Part shown: positions 9,627 to 18,739 of the stretch, piece by piece | Layout: every line of letters starts with the position of its first letter | How positions within the stretch are numbered: the first letter of the stretch is position 1 | Origin: Lachnospiraceae bacterium XPB1003 | Lineage (GTDB): Bacteria; Bacillota; Clostridia; Lachnospirales; Lachnospiraceae | Direction of reading: 5' to 3' | Assembly (NCBI GenBank): GCA_900102065.1 | Contig: FMVK01000004.1 | Span: 1-64,000, forward strand | Length of the DNA stretch: 64,000 bases | Made by a program: the position numbers and the translations under genes | Notes under the pieces: generated by a model | Databases searched by the model: none | What the model saw: the letters and a program-made list of their open reading frames with translations, nothing else | Told to the model about the DNA's origin: nothing

Positions 9627-12209
9627 ATGAATATACAGAGATTTACACAGAATTCGGTAACGGCACTTCAGAATACAGAGAAGCTTGCGTACGAATACGG
9701 CAATCAGGAGATAGAGGAAGAACATCTCTTATATGCGCTGTTGGAACTGGAAGACAGTCTGATACTCAAACTGATCGAAAAGATGGAGATCAATAAGGAG
9801 CACTTCATCGACAGAGTTAAGCAGGGACTGGAGAAGAGAGTTAAGGTTCAGGGAGGCCAGGTTTATTTTGGCCGTGATATCAATATGGCATTAAACGGTG
9901 CGGAAGATGAAGCGAAAGCCATGGGGGATGATTACGTATCCGTGGAACATCTTTTCCTTGCCATGATAAAGCATCCTAATAAAGAGATAAAAGCAATCTT
10001 TACGGAGTATGGTATAACCAGAGACCGTTTCCTGGGAGTGCTTGCAACCGTAAGGGGCAATCAGAGAGTGACCAGTGATAATCCCGAAGCTACCTATGAT
10101 ACTCTTGAAAAATACGGCCAGGACCTGGTGGAAAAAGCAAGGAATCAGAAGCTGGATCCCGTTATCGGAAGAGATGCGGAGATCAGAAATGTGATACGTA
10201 TCCTGTCAAGAAAGACAAAGAACAATCCGGTACTCATCGGTGAGCCCGGTGTGGGAAAGACTGCCGTGGTCGAAGGACTGGCACAGAGGATAGTGCAGGG
10301 GGATGTCCCCGGCGGACTTAAAGATAAGAAGCTTTTCTCTCTCGATATGGGGGCCCTTGTTGCAGGTGCAAAGTACAGAGGAGAGTTCGAAGAGAGACTT
10401 AAAGCGGTTCTTGAGGAAGTAAAGAAATCGGAAGGACAGATAATACTGTTCATAGATGAGCTTCATACCATAGTGGGAGCCGGCAAGACAGACGGAGCCA
10501 TGGATGCGGGAAATATGCTAAAGCCCATGCTTGCAAGAGGCGAGCTTCACTGTATCGGAGCAACAACACTAGATGAATACAGGAAATATATTGAAAAGGA
10601 TCCTGCGCTGGAGAGACGTTTTCAGCCGGTACTGGTGGATGAGCCGACAGTAGAGGATACGATATCCATTCTCAGAGGACTCAAGGAGAGGTATGAAGTC
10701 TATCACGGAGTAAAGATACTGGATAATGCACTGGTGGCGGCAGCTACTCTTTCGGACAGATATATTACAGACAGGTTCCTTCCGGATAAGGCAATAGACC
10801 TTGTGGATGAAGCCTGCGCCATGATCAAGACAGAGCTTGATACTTTGCCCACAGAGCTGGACGAGGAGCAGCGAAGGATCATCCAGATGGAGATAGAGGT
10901 TGCCGCTCTTAAGAAGGAAGATGATAATCTTAGCAAAGAGCGTTTGGAGGATCTCTCAAGGGAGCTGGCTGAGACCAAGGAATCCTTTGCCGTTAAAAAA
11001 GCACAATGGGAAAATGAGAAGAGTGCTGTCGATAAGCTTTCAAAGATCCGTGAACAGATAGAATCCGTTAATAATGATATCCTGATAGCGCAGCGAGAAG
11101 GAAATCTCGAGAAGGCGGCGGAGCTTTCTTACGGAACACTGCCGGCACTGAAAAAAGAGCTGGAACAGGAAGAGGAGCTGGCAGGAAAGAGAGAAGCCAG
11201 ACTCGTTCATGAGAATGTATCGGAAGATGAGATAGGACGCATAATTTCAAGATGGACGGGAATACCTGTAAGTAAGCTTAACGAATCGGAAAGAAGCAAG
11301 ACCCTTCATCTTGATGAACAGCTCCATAAGCGAGTGATCGGACAGGATGATGCGGTACGCAAAGTATCGGAAGCAATCATCAGATCCAAAGCCGGTATCA
11401 AGGATCCCGGAAAACCAATAGGTTCATTCCTTTTCCTCGGACCTACCGGTGTGGGAAAGACCGAGCTTGCCAAGACCCTTGCCGATACTCTTTTTGATGA
11501 CGAGAAGAATATGGTCCGTATCGATATGAGTGAATATATGGAAAAGCACTCTGTATCCAGACTGGTTGGAGCGCCTCCCGGATATGTGGGATATGATGAG
11601 GGCGGCCAGCTTACGGAAGCGGTTAGGAGAAAGCCTTATTCTGTGGTACTTTTTGATGAGATAGAAAAGGCTCATCCGGATGTATTCAATATACTGCTCC
11701 AGGTTCTGGATGACGGACGGATAACCGATTCACAGGGAAGAACGGTTGATTTTAAGAATACCATCATCATCATGACATCCAATATCGGTGCCCAGATACT
11801 TCTTTCCGGCATAGATGATGACGGCAATATCACGGAAGTGGCGCAGGATGCGGCTGAGGATCAGTTAAAAGCTCATTTCAGACCTGAATTCCTGAACAGA
11901 CTCGATGAGATCATCATGTTCAAGCCGCTGAGCAGGGATAATATAGACGGAATAGTAAGCCTTATCATGGATTCTCTGAATGCCAGACTTGCAGACAGGG
12001 AGATATCGGTGGAGCTTACGCCGGAGGCGAGGGAATATATCGTTGAGAACGGTTATGATCCGGTTTACGGAGCAAGACCCTTAAAGCGTTATATCCAAAA
12101 GACAGTTGAGACGCTATCGGCAAAACTCATCCTTGCTTCGGATATTTCTCAGGGTGACAGCATACTTATCAGACTGAACGGGGAAGGGCTTGAGGCAATA
12201 AAAAAATAA
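9627..12209 (+). CDS. clpB: ClpB disaggregase
   Basis: ClpB is the Hsp104-type AAA+ chaperone that threads aggregated proteins with the DnaK system. The 860 residues match the family length. In order: double Clp-N repeat (about 1-150), AAA1 with Walker A GEPGVGKT (205-212) and Walker B 'ILFIDELH', the M-domain coiled coil (about 400-540) that separates ClpB from ClpA/ClpC, AAA2 with GPTGVGKTE (from 605) and '[10 protein letters not shown]', and the C-terminal '[10 protein letters not shown]'. No IGF/IGL ClpP-binding loop is evident. The Shine-Dalgarno GGGGAGG sits 7 bases before the ATG. It is monocistronic and CIRCE-controlled. Confidence 0.97.
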   Translation: MNIQRFTQNSVTALQNTEKLAYEYGNQEIEEEHLLYALLELEDSLILKLIEKMEINKEHFIDRVKQGLEKRVKVQGGQVYFGRDINMALNGAEDEAKAMGDDYVSVEHLFLAMIKHPNKEIKAIFTEYGITRDRFLGVLATVRGNQRVTSDNPEATYDTLEKYGQDLVEKARNQKLDPVIGRDAEIRNVIRILSRKTKNNPVLIGEPGVGKTAVVEGLAQRIVQGDVPGGLKDKKLFSLDMGALVAGAKYRGEFEERLKAVLEEVKKSEGQIILFIDELHTIVGAGKTDGAMDAGNMLKPMLARGELHCIGATTLDEYRKYIEKDPALERRFQPVLVDEPTVEDTISILRGLKERYEVYHGVKILDNALVAAATLSDRYITDRFLPDKAIDLVDEACAMIKTELDTLPTELDEEQRRIIQMEIEVAALKKEDDNLSKERLEDLSRELAETKESFAVKKAQWENEKSAVDKLSKIREQIESVNNDILIAQREGNLEKAAELSYGTLPALKKELEQEEELAGKREARLVHENVSEDEIGRIISRWTGIPVSKLNESERSKTLHLDEQLHKRVIGQDDAVRKVSEAIIRSKAGIKDPGKPIGSFLFLGPTGVGKTELAKTLADTLFDDEKNMVRIDMSEYMEKHSVSRLVGAPPGYVGYDEGGQLTEAVRRKPYSVVLFDEIEKAHPDVFNILLQVLDDGRITDSQGRTVDFKNTIIIMTSNIGAQILLSGIDDDGNITEVAQDAAEDQLKAHFRPEFLNRLDEIIMFKPLSRDNIDGIVSLIMDSLNARLADREISVELTPEAREYIVENGYDPVYGARPLKRYIQKTVETLSAKLILASDISQGDSILIRLNGEGLEAIKK

Positions 12210-12285
12210 TTTTTAAAATAATTGCAATAATATCTCCAAATCCTGCGTTGTTGTATTAAGAAGGCAGGAAAACGGAGGTGTTCGT

Positions 12286-12480
12286 ATGAAAGTTCTTATC
12301 GCTTGTATAATATGGATGATATTGGTTGTGATAATGTCCTCACATGACGGATTGTTCGATGCTGAAGAATATGACGGAAAAGGTGACCGCTCAAAGAGCG
12401 ATAATAATATAATCCCCTTTACCCTTCTGGGGCAGGATCTTAATACGTGTGATGGCGAGGAACTTAGAAAACATGGCTGA
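12286..12480 (+). CDS. Small membrane protein (64 aa), unknown
   Basis: One hydrophobic segment occupies residues 3-19 and is followed by a hydrophilic, Asp-rich tail. An excellent Shine-Dalgarno GGAGGTG lies 7 bases before the ATG, and a strong terminator follows the stop, so it looks like a real small gene rather than a chance ORF. It sits between clpB and the rsuA-like gene. No family is recognised. Confidence 0.6.
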   Translation: MKVLIACIIWMILVVIMSSHDGLFDAEEYDGKGDRSKSDNNIIPFTLLGQDLNTCDGEELRKHG

Positions 12481-12511
12481 TAGAATTCTGTGATTATACT
12501 CCTTTTCTCCA

Positions 12512-12545
12512 TGGCGGCTGCGGCTTGATCGCAGCCGTCTTTTTT
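12512..12545 (+). terminator. Terminator after the small membrane protein gene
   Basis: GGCGGCTGCGG pairs with CGCAGCCGTC over a short loop and is followed by TTTTTTT. Confidence 0.85.
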
Positions 12546-12583
12546 GGATGAATCACTCTCTTCATTGCGAAAATTGGGAAAGA

Positions 12584-12612
12584 TGGATGTTTTCTCGTTA
12601 TCGCGATATAAT
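12584..12612 (+). promoter_or_regulatory. Promoter of the rsuA-like gene, giving a near-leaderless transcript
   Basis: A perfect TATAAT at 12607-12612 ends 8 bases before the ATG at 12621, with a weak -35 TGGATG 17 bases upstream. Initiation 6-8 bases after the -10 would fall at or next to the A of the start codon. No Shine-Dalgarno sequence precedes the ATG. Confidence 0.6.
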
Positions 12613-12620
12613 ATAACTCT

Positions 12621-13382
12621 ATGATCAGAATCGATAAATATCTATCGGATATGGGGTGCGGTACCAGAACGGAGTTAAAAAAGCTTATCCGTTCGGGAAA
12701 GGTTTGTATGCACACCACGGATGGAGACAAGTGCTGCAAGGATCCTTCGACAAAGATCTCAGAGGATACGGAACTTGTGATCCGTAAGGAAGGATCGGGA
12801 TCTTTGCACATAATATATGAAGAATATCAGTATTTTTTGTTGAATAAACCTCAGGGTATAGTAAGTGCGGTGACGGATCCGATTCATGAAACGGTGACGG
12901 ATATATGCCGCGGATATGGCATAAGAGATGATATCTCTCCCGTGGGCAGACTGGATCTGGATACCGAAGGACTGATACTGCTTACCAATGACGGAGCTCT
13001 ATCCCACAGACTGCTTGCTCCGGATAAGCATGTAGAGAAGGAATATGAAGTGGTCGTAAGGGATCCCTTTCCGGTGGATCATGAGGCTTTGATAAGGAGC
13101 TTTGCCGAAGGATTGGACATACCGGAATCCGATAAGGGGAATGATGCATTCAGATCGCAACCGGCGAAGCTGATGATCTCCGATACGGATCCGAAGCTTG
13201 CGCATGTGATAATAACCGAAGGTAAGTACCATCAGGTCAAAAGAATGTTTTCGGCGATCGGAAATGAAGTCGTGGGGCTGAGGCGGATAAGAATGGGAAG
13301 TCTCATACTTCCGGATGATCTGAAGCCCGGAGAGTATATAAAACTTTCGCCCGAAGATGCGGATTTTAAACAGGAATCTTAA
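12621..13382 (+). CDS. RsuA/RluB-family rRNA pseudouridine synthase
   Basis: It isomerises a specific uridine to pseudouridine in rRNA. The 253 residues comprise an S4 RNA-binding domain (about 1-60, 'IDKYLSDMGCGTRTELKKLI') and the synthase domain with motif 'GRLDLDTEGLILLTNDG', in which Asp112 should be the catalytic nucleophile. C-terminal 'KYHQVKRMFSAIGNEVVGLRRIRMG' is typical of the RsuA branch (16S U516); RluB cannot be excluded. It has no Shine-Dalgarno sequence and a -10 box almost touching the ATG, so translation is probably leaderless. The PrsA-like gene follows 62 bases downstream. Confidence 0.9.
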   Translation: MIRIDKYLSDMGCGTRTELKKLIRSGKVCMHTTDGDKCCKDPSTKISEDTELVIRKEGSGSLHIIYEEYQYFLLNKPQGIVSAVTDPIHETVTDICRGYGIRDDISPVGRLDLDTEGLILLTNDGALSHRLLAPDKHVEKEYEVVVRDPFPVDHEALIRSFAEGLDIPESDKGNDAFRSQPAKLMISDTDPKLAHVIITEGKYHQVKRMFSAIGNEVVGLRRIRMGSLILPDDLKPGEYIKLSPEDADFKQES

Positions 13383-13444
13383 GACAGATCAATAAATTAT
13401 CTGAATAAGACCGTAATAACGAGACAAAAAATGAGACGAATTTT

Positions 13445-14464
13445 ATGAAAAGAAGCGGGATGATCAACAGGATAAAAAGTTTATTCGTGATTACAGCAAG
13501 TTCTTTATGCTGTATGTTGTCTCTTGCTGCCTGCGGTGAGGAAAGGATAATCCTCACAACAGGTTTTGAAGAGGGAGAGTTATTTTGGCTTGAAGGGATA
13601 TCCTGCTACAAGAGAGAGTATCTGGTCTATCTTACCAATATGCAGAATCAGTATGAGCTGGCTTTCGGTGAAGAGATATGGCAGACCCAGACCGGCGAAG
13701 GCTCTCTAAAGGATTGTGTAAAACGTACCGCTCTTGCCAGACTTGCCAAGATCAAGATGATGAATCTTATGGCAACAGAGAAGGGAATAACCGCTACCAA
13801 GAATGAAGAGTTACTTGCTGATAAGGCTGCACAGAATTATTTCAGCTCTCTTTCCGAAGAAGAGATAGCAGCTTTTGACGGTATAACACAGGAAGATATC
13901 AGGGATATGTATCTGGATTATGCCATAGCTGAAGACGTTTATAACAGTCTCACGTCGGATGTCAGGGAATCAGAGATCAGTGATGATGCGGCCAGGACCA
14001 TAGTCGTTGAATATATCAGAAGTGACAGCAGATCCAAAGCGGAAGCCATGCTCGATCAGATAAATGAAGGAACCGGGTTTGATGAGCTGATGATGGCTGA
14101 GAATAACGGATATGAGGCTATTGATACTTTTTGCAGAGGTGAAAGAGATGAAAGCGTCGAATCTGTATGCTTTGACCTTGGAGAGAATGAAGTCAGCGAT
14201 GTAGTTGCGGCATCCGACGGTAATTACTACATTTTCCGCTGTATCAATACAAAGGACAGGATCGAGACCGATAAGAGAAGGCGAGAGCTTCTTCAGGAGA
14301 AGAAGGATGTGAAATTTAATGATGCATATGATACGTTCAGACAGGGGAAGCGCTGCTATCTTAATCAGGAGCTGCTGGACAGTATTGATTTTGTAGGCGG
14401 AGGAGAAGTGGATACCTCCGATTTCTTCGATGTATATGAGACCACATTTCTGGTATCTCAATAA
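13445..14464 (+). CDS. PrsA/SurA-like peptidyl-prolyl isomerase lipoprotein
   Basis: A signal peptide with lipobox 'LAAC' (lipidated Cys30) predicts attachment to the outer face of the membrane. The N-terminal helical region (about 60-170) resembles SurA-N/PrsA chaperone domains. Residues about 180-300 follow the parvulin pattern ('YIRSDSRSKAEAMLDQINEGTGFDELM', then 'LGENEVSDVVAASDGNYYIFRCI'). Such proteins fold exported proteins. The parvulin core is divergent, so isomerase activity is uncertain. Placement between two CIRCE-regulated chaperone genes suits a protein-quality role. A second ATG at residue 6 is an alternative start. Confidence 0.8.
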   Translation: MKRSGMINRIKSLFVITASSLCCMLSLAACGEERIILTTGFEEGELFWLEGISCYKREYLVYLTNMQNQYELAFGEEIWQTQTGEGSLKDCVKRTALARLAKIKMMNLMATEKGITATKNEELLADKAAQNYFSSLSEEEIAAFDGITQEDIRDMYLDYAIAEDVYNSLTSDVRESEISDDAARTIVVEYIRSDSRSKAEAMLDQINEGTGFDELMMAENNGYEAIDTFCRGERDESVESVCFDLGENEVSDVVAASDGNYYIFRCINTKDRIETDKRRRELLQEKKDVKFNDAYDTFRQGKRCYLNQELLDSIDFVGGGEVDTSDFFDVYETTFLVSQ

Positions 14465-14470
14465 ATCTTG

Positions 14471-14497
14471 TTAGCACTCAATAAAAATGAGTGCTAA
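14471..14497 (+). promoter_or_regulatory. Perfect CIRCE operator of htpG
   Basis: TTAGCACTC, nine bases, GAGTGCTAA: an exact match to the HrcA operator. Directly downstream lies a promoter with TTGACA (14505-14510), a 17-base spacer and TAAACT (14528-14533). Confidence 0.93.
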
Positions 14498-14543
14498 TTT
14501 TCTATTGACATTTCCATTTTAGCGTTTTAAACTGAATTTATTC

Positions 14544-14600
14544 ACGGGAAGGCACAGTTTCGCAGTGCATTTATCTATGCACTTACGGATCTGCTCCCGT
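14544..14600 (+). other. Nested inverted repeats in the htpG 5' leader
   Basis: An outer pair ACGGGA (14544-14549)/TCCCGT (14595-14600) encloses a perfect 7-bp hairpin AGTGCAT (14564-14570)/ATGCACT (14576-14582). It lies between the predicted start of transcription (about 14540) and the ribosome site, so it would be present in the mRNA leader. The function is unknown. Confidence 0.5.
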
Positions 14601-14632
14601 TTTATCAGTTTTTGGAAAGGATGTGTGTAAAA

Positions 14633-16717
14633 ATGGCAAACAAGGGCAGTTTATCTATCAGCAGCGAAAATATTTTCCCTATCATCAAGAAGTGGATGTA
14701 TTCGGATCAGGATATTTTCTTCAGAGAGCTTGTGAGTAACGGTTCGGATGCTATCACCAAGTTAAAGAAGTTGGATATGATGGGCGAGTATTCCCTTCCG
14801 GAAGGCTATAAAGGGAAGATTGAAGTCATTGTAAGCCCTGAAAATAAGACCATCAAAGTTATCGATAACGGTCTCGGAATGACAGAGGATGAGGTTTCGG
14901 AATATATCAATCAGATCGCTTTTTCCGGAGCTACCGATTTCATCGAGAAATATAAGGACAAGGCCAATGAGGATCAGATAATCGGTCACTTCGGTCTGGG
15001 ATTTTATTCCGCTTTCATGATCGCCGATCAGGTAGAGATCAATACTCTTTCATATAAAGAAGGTGCTAAAGCGGTTCACTGGACCTGCGACGGCGGAACA
15101 GATTATGAGATGGAGGATGGAAACAGGACCGAGATCGGTACCGAGATAATACTCCATGTTTCTTCCGATTGTGAGAAGTATTGCAATAAATATGAGGCAG
15201 AGGATGTTCTTCGCAAATACTGTTCCTTTATGCCTTATGAGATCTTTATCTCCAAAGAGGGCGAGGAGCTTACAGAGACTATAAAGGTTTCCGAGAAGCT
15301 TGATACGGATGTGGTTCTTGAGGAGATCCCCGGAGAATATCCCAAGGATAAGGACGGCAAGGAAGATACAAGCAAGGAAAAGTCGGAAGACAAGCTTAAG
15401 ATAAAGAAGCGTCCCGTGGCTTTAAATGATACAACACCGCTTTGGGCAAAGCATCCCAATGAATGTACAAAGGATGAGTATCTTGAGTTCTACCGTAAGG
15501 TATTCCATGATTACAAAGAGCCTCTTTTCTGGATCCACCTGAATATGGATTATCCTTTTAACTTAAAGGGTATCCTGTACTTCCCCAAGATCAACATGGA
15601 ATTCGAGTCTATCGAAGGTGTGATAAAGCTTTACAACAATCAGGTGTTCATTGCGGATAATATCAAGGAAGTAATCCCTGAATATCTGATGCTCCTTAAG
15701 GGCGTGATAGACTGCCCGGATCTGCCGCTCAATGTTTCGAGATCCGCGCTTCAAAATGACGGATTTGTAAAGAAGATATCCGATTATATCTCCAAGAAGG
15801 TGGCGGACAAGCTTGCCGGAATGTGCAAGACAGAGCGTGATGAGTATGACAAATACTGGGATGACATCAGCCCGTTCATCAAGTACGGATGCCTTAAGGA
15901 TGATAAGTTCTGTGAGAAGATGACGGATTATATCCTCTTTAAGGATATCGACGGAAAGTATATGTCACTTCCCGAATGTCTGGAAGTCAAGCCTATCGAT
16001 ACAGGCGATGAGGAAGGTGAGAGCGCAACTGACGCAGACGGTAATAAGGTAGAGGCTGAGGTTGTTGAAAAGGAAGAGACATCGGATAACACAGAAGAAG
16101 AGAAAAAAGACAAGAAGATCTACTATGTGACCGATGAGCAGCAGCAGAGCCAGTACATCAATATGTTCCGTAAGGCCGGAAAGATAGCGGTTGTTCTCAA
16201 AGATACCATCGACCAGCCCTTCTTACAGCAGCTTGAGACCAAGAATGAAGGAATCCACTTCTTACGTATCGACTCGGAGCTTACAGATGATCTGAAGGCA
16301 AAGAACAGCAAGAAGGTTGAAGAGGAACTTGGTGAACAGACCAAGGTACTTGAGAAGATCTTCAAGAAAGTCATCAAGAAGGACAATGTCACAGTTAAGG
16401 CAGAGAAGCTTAAGAATAAGGATATCTCTTCAATGCTTACCATATCCGAAGAGGCAAGACGTATGCAGGATATGATGAAGATGTATGCAACACGCGGCCT
16501 TGATATGGGCAGCATGCCTAAGCAGGGACAGACTCTTATCCTTAATACAAACAATAAGCTTGTTCAGAAGATCCTTGAGGATAAGGAGAGCGAGAATGCG
16601 GATCTGCTGTTTGAACAGCTCTACGATCTGGCAAGGATCCAAAATGAGCCTCTCGATCCCGAGGCCATGACCAAATTTGTGGCCAGAACCAATAAGCTTT
16701 TAAGTCTGCTTGCTTAA
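14633..16717 (+). CDS. htpG: HtpG (Hsp90 chaperone)
   Basis: This is an ATP-dependent dimeric Hsp90 chaperone. The start at 14633 ('MANKGSLSISSENIF') is preferred over in-frame TTG 14612 and ATG 14621 because GGAAAGGA lies 11 bases before it. The 694 residues contain the GHKL ATPase motifs ('ELVSNGSDAITK', 'DNGLGMTEDEV', 'GHFGLGFYSAFM'), an acidic Lys/Glu-rich linker (about 235-265), the middle domain ('LPLNVSRSALQND') and the C-terminal dimerisation region. A second acidic low-complexity insert ('EKEETSDNTEEEKKDKK') makes it longer than most bacterial HtpG proteins. Control is by a perfect CIRCE element. Confidence 0.97.
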   Translation: MANKGSLSISSENIFPIIKKWMYSDQDIFFRELVSNGSDAITKLKKLDMMGEYSLPEGYKGKIEVIVSPENKTIKVIDNGLGMTEDEVSEYINQIAFSGATDFIEKYKDKANEDQIIGHFGLGFYSAFMIADQVEINTLSYKEGAKAVHWTCDGGTDYEMEDGNRTEIGTEIILHVSSDCEKYCNKYEAEDVLRKYCSFMPYEIFISKEGEELTETIKVSEKLDTDVVLEEIPGEYPKDKDGKEDTSKEKSEDKLKIKKRPVALNDTTPLWAKHPNECTKDEYLEFYRKVFHDYKEPLFWIHLNMDYPFNLKGILYFPKINMEFESIEGVIKLYNNQVFIADNIKEVIPEYLMLLKGVIDCPDLPLNVSRSALQNDGFVKKISDYISKKVADKLAGMCKTERDEYDKYWDDISPFIKYGCLKDDKFCEKMTDYILFKDIDGKYMSLPECLEVKPIDTGDEEGESATDADGNKVEAEVVEKEETSDNTEEEKKDKKIYYVTDEQQQSQYINMFRKAGKIAVVLKDTIDQPFLQQLETKNEGIHFLRIDSELTDDLKAKNSKKVEEELGEQTKVLEKIFKKVIKKDNVTVKAEKLKNKDISSMLTISEEARRMQDMMKMYATRGLDMGSMPKQGQTLILNTNNKLVQKILEDKESENADLLFEQLYDLARIQNEPLDPEAMTKFVARTNKLLSLLA

Positions 16718-17014
16718 ACCGCAATTCGACCATTTTGATCCCGTCCGTACTTAGCGGACGGGATTTTTGCATGTAAGACGGTATATTTTCCTTTTTTATT
16801 GGTAAAAACTGACATAAAAGAGGTGCGAGTACTATAAAACGTTAGCCATATGCCGATTTAACAGATGTTGATTGACTTTTAGAATCGGTTGTGACATCAT
16901 ATTTATTGTTTTACATGGCAGAAGTCTGCGTTTTCAACCGGTAGAAGACGCTGCGCAAACAGGTTGCGGCTGCATGTAAGCGTATAATATGAGGGCCGGA
17001 AAAGGGAGGAATAA
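16718..17014 (+). promoter_or_regulatory. Intergenic region with candidate promoters for the acidic lipoprotein gene
   Basis: After the htpG terminator I see two promoter-like signals: CTGACA (16809-16814), an 18-base spacer and TATAAA (16833-16838); and TATAAT (16983-16988) close to the gene but without a clear -35. The GC-richer stretch 16940-16975 contains imperfect GCGCAA/TTGCG repeats. No small ORF with a ribosome site is visible. Confidence 0.4.
16738..16768 (+). terminator. Terminator after htpG
   Basis: A perfect 10-bp stem, ATCCCGTCCG/CGGACGGGAT, with a 7-base loop and T5. Confidence 0.9.
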
Positions 17015-18583
17015 ATGAAAAAAAATTGTTCTACGAAGTCAGGCAGAGCATTTGCTCTTGTTCTGGCAGCAGGTGCATCGGCTGCTATTCTTGGCGGATG
17101 CGGAGCAACAACAGAGTCTATCGTCGACAAGATGTTTGATGAAGAGGTCGAGTCATCGGCTAACGAGGTTGAATATGATCTGGGTGTAAAGCTTGACAGC
17201 GACGGAATGTCAATGGAATTCGGTCTCAGCGGTGACGGTGAGTACGAGTTTGCTAAGGATGGTGATGATGTTGTTCTTCACATGATCATGGATGCCAAGC
17301 TCAACGTTCCTGAGATGGTATCTTCATTTTTAGATTCGGATTCCGTTTCTGCAGAGATCTACGGAGAAACTTCCGATGACGAGACAGTCGTTTATGCAAG
17401 CACAGATGATGGCGATACATGGATCAAGACTACTCAGGAAGTTGAAGATTCTGTTATAGATGATGATAAAAAGGAAGATATTATCAAGGCTTACAAGAAG
17501 GTTCTCTATGAAGCAGAGCTCCAGAAGAAGCTTGAGGATGTTGATGGCGATAAGTGCTATGTACTTAAGCTTGAGACAACAGGTGATAAGTTCTCCGAGC
17601 TTTATGACATCGTATTTGATGCCATGGAAGAGGAAACCGATGAGTCTATCGATGATATCCTTGATGAAGCAGACATGAGCAGAGATGATCTTTACGAGCT
17701 CATGGAGTACGTAAAGCTTGATATCACAATGTATGCTTCAAAGAAGACAGGACAGTGCGTACGTTGCGATGTTGATGCTTCCGAGACAGATCTTGGAGCT
17801 CTTGTATCTGAGGCTCTTAAGATGAGCGGAGAGGATCTGGATGATCTTCCTTTCGAGCTTGAAGATCTTAAATTCACAGCATTTTCTTTCAGCATTACTT
17901 CAAAGGATATCAACAATACAGAAGTTGAGATTCCCGATGATGTTATCGATGAGGCAGTAGAGCGTGGTTTCGGCGGCGGTGCGGTTGCAGTACCTGCAGA
18001 TCCCGATGACCCCGATGTGGCTGTAGATCCTGATGACCCTGATGTGGCTGTAGATCCTGATGAACCTTCAGATCCTGATGATCTTTCCAATTACGACGGA
18101 TTAAATTCAGACGGTTCATTCACATTCCCGTACAATGACGGCAATGATTACGTTACCGTTTTCCCTTACGGAGATTATGAACTTGATAAGACCATGTCAG
18201 ACGGTTACAGCGCTTACTTCTACGATGATGACTATAATTATTACTATGTTCAGGATTACTGCGATTATGCTATCGAGAAGTATATCCTTGAGGGTAATTC
18301 ACAGGTCAACGACAGCTATGAAGATTTTGTATGTGACTATGAAGCAGTTGATGGACTTGCAATTGATGGAAATAAGGTCTATGTTGTAGATGCAAGCTAT
18401 ACATATGTATGGAGTGACGGAGACAAGACAGATTCATCCTACAAGGCAATCCTTATTGCTTACCATGATGATACATGGGATGAGGATACATTCCTTCAGA
18501 TCTCACTGGACAGCATGGACGGTTCCGAGAATTTCACACTTGATGATATGGCTAACATCGCTAATTCGATCCTTGCAAAGTAA
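17015..18583 (+). CDS. Acidic lipoprotein with DPDDPDVAV repeats
   Basis: A signal peptide ends in lipobox 'ILGGC' (Cys29). The mature protein is very acidic. It has a large N-terminal domain (about 45-320) of alternating strands resembling clostridial surface lipoproteins of unknown function. A linker (about 328-360) holds two perfect 'DPDDPDVAV' repeats plus a degenerate third. A Tyr/Asp-rich C-terminal domain (about 365-522) follows ('YFYDDDYNYYYVQDYCDYA'). GGGAGGA precedes the ATG. The repeat linker could be a flexible spacer or a calcium-binding stretch; this is inference. It is flanked by terminators, so monocistronic. Confidence 0.85.
   Translation: MKKNCSTKSGRAFALVLAAGASAAILGGCGATTESIVDKMFDEEVESSANEVEYDLGVKLDSDGMSMEFGLSGDGEYEFAKDGDDVVLHMIMDAKLNVPEMVSSFLDSDSVSAEIYGETSDDETVVYASTDDGDTWIKTTQEVEDSVIDDDKKEDIIKAYKKVLYEAELQKKLEDVDGDKCYVLKLETTGDKFSELYDIVFDAMEEETDESIDDILDEADMSRDDLYELMEYVKLDITMYASKKTGQCVRCDVDASETDLGALVSEALKMSGEDLDDLPFELEDLKFTAFSFSITSKDINNTEVEIPDDVIDEAVERGFGGGAVAVPADPDDPDVAVDPDDPDVAVDPDEPSDPDDLSNYDGLNSDGSFTFPYNDGNDYVTVFPYGDYELDKTMSDGYSAYFYDDDYNYYYVQDYCDYAIEKYILEGNSQVNDSYEDFVCDYEAVDGLAIDGNKVYVVDASYTYVWSDGDKTDSSYKAILIAYHDDTWDEDTFLQISLDSMDGSENFTLDDMANIANSILAK
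17998..18081 (+). repeat. 27-bp coding tandem repeat
   Basis: Two consecutive copies encoding DPDDPDVAV, nearly identical at DNA level, are followed by a shortened third (DPDEPSDPDD). The in-frame length of 27 bases lets copy number vary without breaking the gene. Confidence 0.8.
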
Positions 18584-18616
18584 TATAAGCCGGTAAGAAA
18601 TACTTAGGATAAATAA

Positions 18617-18654
18617 AAGGCAAAGAAGTCTGAACGGACTTCTTTGCTTTTTTA
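18617..18654. terminator. Bidirectional terminator between convergent genes
   Basis: GCAAAGAAGTC and GACTTCTTTGC form an 11-bp stem with a 6-base loop. T6 follows on the plus strand, and an A-rich flank upstream supplies the T tract for the minus strand, so it can end both the lipoprotein and the FliD-like transcripts. Confidence 0.85.
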
Positions 18655-18739
18655 TTCACATACTGCATAAAACTGACTGATGGATGACCCGGACGACAGG
18701 TAAGCGGTCTATGTGGAAAGTCCGGATAATTTATTTGTT

